Assembly: GCA_018366035.1 (NCBI GenBank)
Contig: JAGZIW010000024.1
Span: forward strand, 1 to 5,347
Length of the DNA: 5,347 nt
Source of the DNA: Butyricicoccus pullicaecorum
GTDB taxonomy: Bacteria > Bacillota > Clostridia > Oscillospirales > Butyricicoccaceae
Direction: 5' to 3'
The position numbers and the translations under genes are program-made. Of the stretch, positions 1-5,347 are shown in pieces; within the stretch, counting starts at the first letter, position 1, and the number at the start of each line of letters is the position of its first letter. The notes under the pieces are model-generated. The model was not told the origin of the DNA and ran no database searches. It saw nothing but the letters and a program-made list of their open reading frames with translations.

Positions 1-1
1 T

Positions 2-61
2 CACGAGACACATACAGACGAATGCGGCGGCTTAACCGGCAGCTGCACCTTTGTATGTCTG
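2..61 (+). other. Tail of a Cys/His-rich segment (residues 1-20)
   Basis: The first residues read HETHTDECGG, followed by GSCTFVCL, giving an H-x2-H-x3-C-x5-C-x3-C pattern. From memory, similar HTHxxxCG...C-x-x-V-C units occur as short repeats in the N-terminal parts of large surface proteins of gut Firmicutes, so this may be the last unit of an array that begins upstream. The spacing could suit metal binding or disulfide formation, but neither can be shown here. The rest of this region lies outside the window. Confidence 0.45.
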
Positions 62-3000
62 GAACACACCCCGCAAACCCTTCCGGAACTGGGCACAGAA
101 GAAGATGCAGAAACACCAGATACACCGGAAGAAACACCAGATGCACCGGAAGATGGTGAAAATCCCGAAGAACAGCCCGATGTGCCGCCATTTGAAACCA
201 TTCCGGCAACCCCGCTGACACCCGCGCAGCCCAGCGAGGAGATGGATTCCCCCGATACTGAGGCAGCAACATCAATGCCGACACCGCGCGCAAGCGATAT
301 TGTCTATACTTCTGCCACAGGCGGAAACCAATCACACACCGGTGACGGCAGCTATGCAAATCCTTACAATCTATTCGATGATGCCGTAAAAAATACCATG
401 CCCGGCGGCACCATCATCATCAAAAACAAGGCATTTCTGAATACGCTCAATGAGACCGGAAGTCTGCCTTATATCATCGACAAGGATATTACCATCAAGT
501 CCGAAAACCCAGACAATCCAGCCATGCTTCAGGTACGTGCCGGCGGTATTGTACTTGGCGGTGATGTTACCTTTGAAGACGTCAACCTGAACTTCGAAAA
601 CCGTGTGCATGATGCCATCTTTGCAAACGGTCATACTTTAACACTCAAAAATGTGCTCCGTGGCAACGGCAGCCGTGAAGTCGATTTGTTCGGCGGCCAG
701 CTCTATGATAAGCAATCCAATCAGCCTTATGCAGCCGATAAAAAGGGCAGCAAGGGTAAAATCCATATCCAAATGGACGACCCCAAATCTGCACCCTACA
801 CTTCTGTACATCTGGGAAACATCTATGCCGGCAGTATGAACGGCTCCTTTGATGATGATGTAGAAATTACAATTGAGAGTAAAAACGCAAATAAATTTAT
901 TGGTGCAGTCTATGCCAGCGGCGCAGAGGAGGCAGATCCCGGGAGCATGCTGGATATCAAGGAACCGGCACCACCGGAAGCGAATCCCAAGTATGCGGTA
1001 TCCGGAACAGTTACCATGAACTTTGACAGACTGCCCCTGCGCAGCTCGCCTATGCTGATTGACGGCAACACTGGTAACTCAAGTGGAAAAACCAATCTGT
1101 CTATTTCCGTCTCCAACCTGACAAGTAATCTGGAACTGAAAAATATTTCCGGCTTAACAGTTGAAGAAGGTATCATTCAGCCAAACGAAAACAGTGACAA
1201 CGATTTCGAAACCATTACCATTAAATCGGGTTCCGAGCTTGATCTGAGCAAAATACCGTCTGTCACCACGGGAACGCTGTCCGGCGCAGGTACACTGACG
1301 CTCAAGAGAGATGGCTTAATGAATGTTACAACGACATTCGAGGACAAATTGACTTTCCAGACAGAGGGCGCATGGAGTGGTGCATCTGGCATTGTAAACG
1401 CCGACCATACCTATGTCACAGTTCCAGCGAACAGCAATGGTACATTTGACTTTGACCCGCATCAGGCGCAAACTGGTTGGACATTTGAAAAGGACGGCAC
1501 AAGCTGGAAATCGAAAAAGCCTGCTGGCAGTGCAGATCTTCCAATCGTGACTGCGCTATCAATTGATCCCACGGACGCACAGCAAACAATTTATGAAAAC
1601 CCACCAAAGTCAGAATCTCCACCATATATTCCTTTACAGCTACAATTTGAATCTGTAGATGTAACTGTAAGTGATATTTTCTATAATTCTTTTACCTGCT
1701 CTGTAAAATCTCCCAACTCTCAAACGCCCATCAAATTTATTCATGAAGATGGAGATGACGATGGATATTATTATGCGGAAGGTAAAAATTTCCCCTTCGT
1801 CCTATGTATCGCAGAGTATGATGAAACCGCTTTAACAATTGAGCGTGCGTCAACTCCTGACAACTCTGGTTTTCAAACAATCCCTTTGGGAAATTATGAA
1901 ATTGAAATTGGATACCCTGACAAAAACGGTGATATGCTCACCGCCAAGGCATATCTCACCTCGGTTCCAAATCCTCCCGAAATTACGAATCCAGATGCCT
2001 CTGACAGTCAAATTACAGTAAAGCCGTCGGTATCCTCTGTTGCCTTTGGCGGAACCGTTAATGTGACCGCTGACATTCAGAAGGCAACCACATTGTCCTC
2101 CCGTGCAATCGAAGCGAACAATGCCTATCTTTATGTAAACGGCAAACTTGTAACACAGTCTGGTCTTACCAACCCTGTCAATGTTGCCGCTGCGTCTATC
2201 TCGTTTGATAATATTGCCATAACACCGGACAATGGTTTCCATGCAGGTCAGAACCAAATATCGGTTGTCTATGGCGGCGGTGATAAAATTACAGCTTTGG
2301 GCGCACTCAAGGGTTCCACGGGCACAGCCAATATCACAGTCAACAAGGCAGACCCCACCGTATCTGTGACAAACAACTCTCCTATTACACAAACCTATAA
2401 TGGGTCAAATGTTACTTATACACCACAAAATCTGACTGTTACCGTCCCCAATCTTACGATTTCTAACCCCCAATTTTCTGTTATCTACAAAAAAGATGGG
2501 ACAGCGCTCGACCAGCCTCCAATCCTCCCCGCCACATATACGACCGAAATTCAGGTGGCAGAGGGCGACACTTACCAAGCCAAAACGATAGCCGGACCCC
2601 AAATTGTTATTCAAAAGGCAACTCCCAGCATAGCACTTTCCCACACCTTTGCGCAGAATGACAAGGTTATTTTGCAGGCAACTCTGCAAGGTGTTGAAAA
2701 CGGCATTGTACCAACAGGTACTATCACATTCCAAGTAGGCCAGCAAGCACAGTCTACCGAGCAGCCAATCAACTATGGCATGGCGACATTGGAGATTCCA
2801 AAACCGTCCACCGGAACACATACGATTCAGGCAACCTACAAGCCAAGCACAGGCAGTGCAGATATTTATAACACAGCCTCTGCACAATCTTCTCTGGAAA
2901 TTCAGTCCAGCCACAAGCCGCTGACCGGTATCCACCTCAATACCCAGACACTGGTATTGAAGAAAGATGCCTCTGCAAAGTTGACTGTTACATTCCAGCC

Positions 3001-5347
3001 ACAGGACGCATCGAATAAAAAGGTGACTTGGACAAGTAACGCTGACAATATCGTATCCGTATCGCAAGACGGAACGGTTACAGCGAAATCTGCTGGTACT
3101 GCTACCATCACCGCACTTGCAGAAGAAGGCGGTCATGTTGCCTCCTGCACCGTGACCGTATCTGAAACCGACGTGCCGGTGCAGTCTGTAACCATCAACG
3201 CCCCGAACAAAACCCTAAAGGTTGGAGAGACCTCTCAGCTTTCCGCCATCATCACCCCATACAATGCGACTGCCCGAGATGTTGTTTGGAAAAGCAGTTC
3301 TGACAGCGTTTCGGTCGATGCCGGTAAAATCACAGCAGTGAAACAAGGCTCTGCCACCATCACTGCGACCGTTGGCGGAAAGAGCGGTACTTGTGAAATT
3401 CAGGTTACGGATACCATTCCGGTGACTGCAATCAAGCTCAACAGCACGCAGTTATCCATGAAAGTCAGTGAAACCACGCAGCTGCTTGTCAGCATAACAC
3501 CGGATAACGCAACCAATACAAAGGTAACTTGGGAGAGCAGTGATTCCACCTTCGTAGAGGTTGACTCTAACGGCTGGATTACCGCAAAGAAAGAAACAAC
3601 AAGTCCTGTTACCATTAAGGCAACCACAACAGACGGCAGCAACAAGACAGCAACCTGTCAGGTTACGGTCACAGCCTCCACGGGTACAAATGTTCCGGTG
3701 ACTGGCGTCTCGGTTCTTCCCAAAACGCTGGAACTCGATGTGGCACAGGAGCAGCAGCTCAGCTTTGAAATCCAGCCCATGCACGCAACAAATAAAAAGG
3801 TGACTTGGAGCAGTAGCTCAAGCGATATCACCGTAGACCAAACCGGACTGGTTAGAGCGGTCAAGGCAGGCGGTCATGCAACCATCACGGTAACGACAGA
3901 GGACGGACAGAAAACGGATACCTGTACTGTAACGGTAAGAGGTGAAACCCCACAGCCTACCATCTCCCTCACGCCGGAAGTATTGCCGCTGAAGGTTGGT
4001 GGAACCGGAATGTTCACCGCAGTGCTGAACAACGGCAATGCACAAAATATTGTCTGGTCTATCGAAAACGACCAGCAAATCATTCGCATCACTCCTGCCT
4101 CCAACAAGCAGACCGCGACGGTTACCGCTGATAAAGTCGGTCAGGCAATTGTAAAGGTAAGCTACACAGATTCCGGTATCGTTGTAACGGATACGTCCAC
4201 CGTCGAAGTCACAGACTCCTCAACACCCGAAACGCCTGTTGAAGGTGTGACAATCCAGAACGCGCCGGCTTCTCTTGAAAAGGGTAAGACGCACCTATTG
4301 ACTGCAACTGTATTGCCCGCACAGGCGAACCAATCTGTGACTTGGAGCAGCGAAACACCTGCGACCGCATCTGTCAACCCGACCACAGGTGAAGTAACCG
4401 CAATTGCAGCCGGTCAGGCTGTCATTACTGCCACCTCTGTCGGCGAACCGAAAAAAACTGCGCAGGTTACCATTACCATAACAGACTCCACAAAGCCTGA
4501 TATACCGGTACAAAGTGTTTCCATCGACCAAGGGCATCTGTCCTTGAAACCCAACGAAAAGAGCAAATTTACGGCAACCGTATTGCCCGCACAGGCAAAT
4601 CAGGCGGTTACATGGACAAGCAATGCACCTTCTATTGTGTCCATCGACCCCAACACCGGCGAGCTCACGGCACTGAAAGCTGGACAGGCAACCATCACAG
4701 CAGCTTCTGTAAGCAGTCCGGATAAGACAGACAGCAAAATTGTAACCGTCATTGAGGTTCCAATCACTTCGTTAAAAATCAACGAGTCTATTCTCTCCCT
4801 GCGGGAGGGACGGAGCGCGCAGCTTACCGTTCAAATCGCACCGGACAATGCAACCGATACAACTGTAATATGGACAAGTGACAACGAAAATGTTATGTCT
4901 GTCACCCAGAATGGCTATATCACGGCACACAACAAGGGCGTTGCAACCATTACAGCGACCTCTGCCGTACAGCCGGAAATGAAGGACAGCCGCACAATCA
5001 GTGTGACCGCTCCCTCCTCTGGCGGCGGCGGTTCCTCCGGCGGCGGTTCGTCCTCCGGCGGCAGCAGCAATAAGCCCAGCAAGCCGGATAGCAAACCGGA
5101 CACAAAGCCGGAAGTCCCACCCACGGTTACGCCAGAGCCGCCAAAGGCCGGCGTACCGATTGTTGACACAGCGCCGCCTGTAAATTCGGCAATCGACACG
5201 AACTTTGCAGATATCCCACAGACACATTGGGCTTCCGAGCCGATTCAGGACGTGGTATCCCGCGGACTGTTTGTCGGAACCGCACCCAATACCTTCTCCC
5301 CCAATGAGTCCATGTCCCGCAGCATGGTTGTAACCGTGCTGTACCGT
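2..5347 (+). CDS. Large SLH-anchored, multi-Ig-domain surface protein (partial at both ends)
   Basis: The frame starting at base 2 stays open for 1782 codons to the window end. The start codon and signal peptide lie upstream and the stop lies downstream. Read directly, the protein has a Cys/His-rich start, an acidic Pro/Glu linker, a beta-helix-like domain, an unrecognised domain, three Ig-like modules, eight BIG2-type repeats (recurrent VTW-S-S, G-TAT-IT and TVTV motifs), a Gly/Ser/Pro/Lys linker and a C-terminal SLH domain. SLH domains bind secondary cell-wall polymers in Gram-positive bacteria, and BIG2 arrays are common stalks of exported adhesins, so the protein is probably exported and wall-attached. 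I infer an adhesion, structural or glycan-interaction role; no catalytic residues can be assigned. The only cysteines are at residues 9, 15, 19, 565, 602, 1049, 1131, 1219 and 1308, and there is no membrane segment. Reading frame and protein class are very secure; the specific function is unknown. Confidence 0.96.
62..295 (+). other. Acidic Pro/Glu/Thr/Asp-rich linker (residues 21-98)
   Basis: This stretch is dominated by P, E, D and T (for example ETPDTPE, ENPEEQPD, TPAQPSEE) and has few hydrophobic residues, so it should be disordered and extended. It separates the Cys/His segment from the beta-helix domain. Such linkers are common in wall-attached proteins and may carry O-glycans, which is inference. 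It includes a short tandem duplication annotated separately. Confidence 0.8.
110..151 (+). repeat. Tandem 21-bp direct repeat, two copies
   Basis: Copies at 110-130 and 131-151 are adjacent and differ at one base (20 of 21 identical). They encode ETPDTPE and ETPDAPE (residues 37-43 and 44-50). The 21-bp unit keeps the frame, so gain or loss of a copy would only change the linker length. Confidence 0.9.
296..1522 (+). other. Beta-helix-like domain and beta-rich continuation (residues 99-507)
   Basis: The segment opens with IVYTSATGG, then GDGSYANPYNLFDDAV and PGGTIIIKNKAF. This resembles the start of right-handed parallel beta-helix (pectate-lyase-like) domains, where a G-x-x-x-NPY motif precedes a short helix and a GGTI strand. 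Strand-turn rungs follow: ITIKSEN, GIVLGGDVTFEDVNLNF, AIFANGHTLTLKNV. From about residue 265 the rungs alternate with larger loops (NIYAGSMNGSF, AVYASGAEEAD, SGTVTMNF, TLSGAGTLTLKRDG) and end near W493-W502. I see no clear catalytic Asp/Lys/Arg set, so binding is as likely as polysaccharide cleavage. The fold is inferred from pattern; the right-hand limit is approximate and the later part could be a separate domain. Confidence 0.6.
1523..1990 (+). other. Unrecognised domain encoded by AT-rich DNA (residues 508-663)
   Basis: I cannot assign this part to a family. It is rich in Tyr, Phe, Pro and acidic residues and holds the only two cysteines of the middle of the protein (C565 in FTCSVKS, C602 in VLCIAEYD). 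It also has an acidic DxDxDG loop (D583, D585, D587, G588) followed by YYY. Predicted strands alternate with loops (LQLQFESVDVTV, ALTIERA, NYEIEIGYPD), consistent with a beta-sandwich. By hand count, bases 1621-1920 are about 36% G+C, against about 48-52% for the adjoining lines counted at 1441-1560 and 1921-1980, and the codons favour A/T endings. This may be an exchanged or recently acquired module. Confidence 0.55.
2003..2350 (+). other. Ig-like module A (residues 668-783)
   Basis: The module begins SQITVKPSVSSVAFGGTVNV and ends GTANITVNKA. The early G-x-x-V-x-V strand, AYLYVNGKLV strand, GQNQISVVYGGGD hairpin and terminal ITV strand are typical of secreted Ig-like repeats of the bacterial group-3 type, in which a G-x-(H/N)-x-(I/L) stretch precedes a Y-x-G loop. 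Family assignment is by pattern only. It may serve as the first spacer of the stalk. Confidence 0.55.
2351..2620 (+). other. MBG-like Ig-fold module B (residues 784-873)
   Basis: The pattern is a leading DPTVSVTN strand, TYNGSNVTYTP, FSVIYKKDGTALDQPP, then PATYTTEIQVAEGDTYQA and a closing IVIQKA. This Y-(N/D)-G...Y-x-x-(D/N)G...P-G/A-T-Y...Y-x-A...I-x-I-x-K-A signature matches MBG-type surface repeats seen in adhesin-like proteins. It sits between two other Ig-like modules and both junctions carry the KA(D/T)P linker, which suggests that the modules are joined in a regular way. Confidence 0.55.
2621..2905 (+). other. Group-3-type Ig-like module C (residues 874-968)
   Basis: The segment reads TPSIALSH, then VILQATLQGV, PTGTITFQVG, MATLEIPKPSTGTHTIQATY and a closing SSLEIQSS strand. 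P-T-G-T-(I/V)-x-F...A-x-L...G-x-H-x-I-x-A-x-Y is the usual signature of bacterial Ig-like repeat domains of the Big_3 group. It directly precedes the BIG2 array. Confidence 0.65.
3014..3032 (+). repeat. 19-bp exact direct repeat, copy 1 (partner 3791-3809)
   Basis: The 19 bases here are identical to those at 3791-3809 and encode NKKVTW plus the first bases of the next codon, in BIG2 units 1 and 4. The spacing is 777 bp (259 codons), a multiple of three. Either recent exchange between units or strong local constraint could explain it. Confidence 0.85.
3791..3809 (+). repeat. 19-bp exact direct repeat, copy 2 (partner 3014-3032)
   Basis: This is the second copy of the NKKVTW-encoding 19-mer, in BIG2 unit 4. 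Recombination between the two copies would remove 259 codons, or about three BIG2 units, and keep the frame. Confidence 0.85.
3947..4216 (+). other. Diverged BIG2 unit 5 (residues 1316-1405)
   Basis: This unit keeps the LPLKVGGTGMFTA and NIVWSI parts of a BIG2 domain but lacks the VTW-S-S-x sequence and the (T/I)xP-x-x-A loop. Its middle (NDQQIIRITPASNKQ) is longer than in the neighbours and it ends TVEVTD. The frame is intact, so it is not a pseudogene fragment. It is also where the Cys-bearing units 1-4 give way to the Cys-free units 6-8. Confidence 0.7.
4304..4329 (+). repeat. 26-bp near-identical direct repeat, copy 1 (partner 4574-4599)
   Basis: 24 of 26 bases match the copy exactly 270 bp downstream, including 17 identical bases (4310-4326 and 4580-4596). 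Both copies encode ATVLPAQAN, in BIG2 units 6 and 7. The two differences are silent third positions, so these units are probably the most recent duplicates in the array. Confidence 0.85.
4574..4599 (+). repeat. 26-bp near-identical direct repeat, copy 2 (partner 4304-4329)
   Basis: This is the copy in BIG2 unit 7. At protein level the match extends to TATVLPAQANQ-x-VTW-x-S (residues 1524-1540 against 1434-1450). The 90-codon offset equals one repeat plus its linker. Confidence 0.85.
5012..5194 (+). other. Gly/Ser-rich then Pro/Lys-rich linker (residues 1671-1731)
   Basis: A run of Gly and Ser (PSSGGGGSSGGGSSSGG) is followed by a basic, Pro-rich stretch (NKPSKPDSKPDTKPE) and a PPTVTPEPPKAG segment. 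It is likely disordered and flexible. It joins the rigid BIG2 stalk to the SLH anchor and may span the peptidoglycan, as Pro/Lys-rich wall linkers often do. The DNA at about 5021-5066 is a GGC/TCC-rich low-complexity run. Confidence 0.85.
5201..5347 (+). other. S-layer homology (SLH) domain, C-terminal end cut by the window (residues 1734-1782)
   Basis: The sequence NFADIPQTHWASEPIQDVV, then RGLFVGT, then NTFSPNESMSRSMVVTVLYR follows the SLH order: F-x-D-(I/V), HWA, a first helix, the G-(L/I)-x-x-G turn, T-F-x-P-N and a second helix. SLH domains bind secondary cell-wall polymers, often through a TRAE-type motif at the start of the second helix. Here that position reads SRSM. The M-(T/S)-R-x-M-x-V-T-V-L-Y-R form is familiar from gut Clostridia. 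One nearly complete repeat is visible. Two or three are usual, so more probably follow downstream. Confidence 0.9.

Larger units (their letters stand above)
2918..5011 (+). repeat. Array of eight BIG2-type Ig-like repeats (residues 973-1670)
   Basis: Eight units of 80-90 residues follow each other: 2918-3163, 3173-3412, 3416-3676, 3692-3943, 3947-4216, 4232-4486, 4502-4756 and 4757-5011. Each shows the BIG2 (intimin/invasin-like) order: (V)PV-x-(S/G)(V/I)-x-(I/L) at the start, a L-x-(V/L)-x-(V/K)-x-(E/Q) turn, a (T/I)x-P-x-x-A-(T/N) loop, VTW-(S/T)-S, an N-G-x-(I/V)-T-A strand, G-x-A-T-I-T and a final TVTV-like strand. Unit 5 is the most diverged and is listed separately. Arrays of this kind form rigid stalks that project a distal domain from the wall. 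Here they sit between the outer modules and the SLH anchor, as expected for a stalk. Confidence 0.92.

Noticed and set aside
233..244. GAGGAG directly before an in-frame ATG (residue 81), as a possible internal start
   Set aside because: The purine run abuts the ATG with no spacing, and the upstream frame is a continuous, well-formed linker, so there is no reason to start here.
927..949. AGGAGG followed by an in-frame ATG (residue 316), as a possible internal start
   Set aside because: The 14-base gap is too long for a good ribosome binding site, and the start would cut a beta-rich domain in the middle.
1850..3136. Long minus-strand open frames (1850-2392 and 2405-3136)
   Set aside because: They lie wholly antisense to the continuous plus-strand coding frame, their translations are Cys/Arg/Gly-rich with no domain pattern, and they are explained by the codon bias of the sense strand.
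4795..4807. CTCCC-TGC-GGGAG hairpin as a terminator
   Set aside because: The 5-bp stem has no T-run after it and lies inside the BIG2 unit 8 coding sequence.
2918..5011. Regularly spaced DNA repeats as a CRISPR array
   Set aside because: The periodicity of about 240-270 bp is protein-level repetition of BIG2 domains in one open frame; there are no short identical repeats with unique spacers.
4772..5227. Minus-strand open frame opposite the last BIG2 unit and the linker
   Set aside because: Its low-complexity Ala/Gly stretch is the reverse complement of the GGC/TCC linker codons; the sense strand carries recognisable BIG2 and SLH sequence.

Overview
The window lies entirely inside one very long plus-strand reading frame. 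The frame that begins at position 2 runs to the last base, 1782 codons, with no stop. There is no start codon with a ribosome binding site at the left and no stop at the right, so both ends of the gene lie outside. No RNA gene, mobile element, CRISPR array, promoter or terminator is visible. Residue numbers below count from the codon at position 2, so residue k starts at base 3k-1.

The product is a modular cell-surface protein. In order it has: the tail of a Cys/His-rich segment (residues 1-20); an acidic Pro/Glu/Thr/Asp linker (21-98) with a 21-bp tandem duplication; a domain that looks like a right-handed parallel beta-helix, with a beta-rich continuation (99 to about 507); an AT-rich segment encoding a domain I do not recognise, with a DxDxDG loop (about 508-663); three Ig-like modules that are not of the BIG2 type (about 668-968); eight tandem BIG2-type Ig-like repeats (973-1670); a Gly/Ser then Pro/Lys linker (1671-1731); and an S-layer homology (SLH) domain cut by the window edge (1734-1782). 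Further SLH repeats probably follow.

The simplest working model is a wall-anchored stalk protein. The C-terminal SLH domain holds the secondary cell-wall polymer, the BIG2 and other Ig-like modules form a rod, and the beta-helix and N-terminal modules are displayed outward to bind or act on a ligand. The architecture and the style of the SLH repeat suggest a gut-type Clostridia (Oscillospiraceae/Ruminococcaceae-like Firmicutes). That placement comes from family resemblance, not from a search. I see no evidence of an undescribed multi-gene system. The points most worth a second look are the low-GC domain, the altered SLH signature, the Cys pattern dividing the BIG2 array, and the Cys/His remnant at the left edge.
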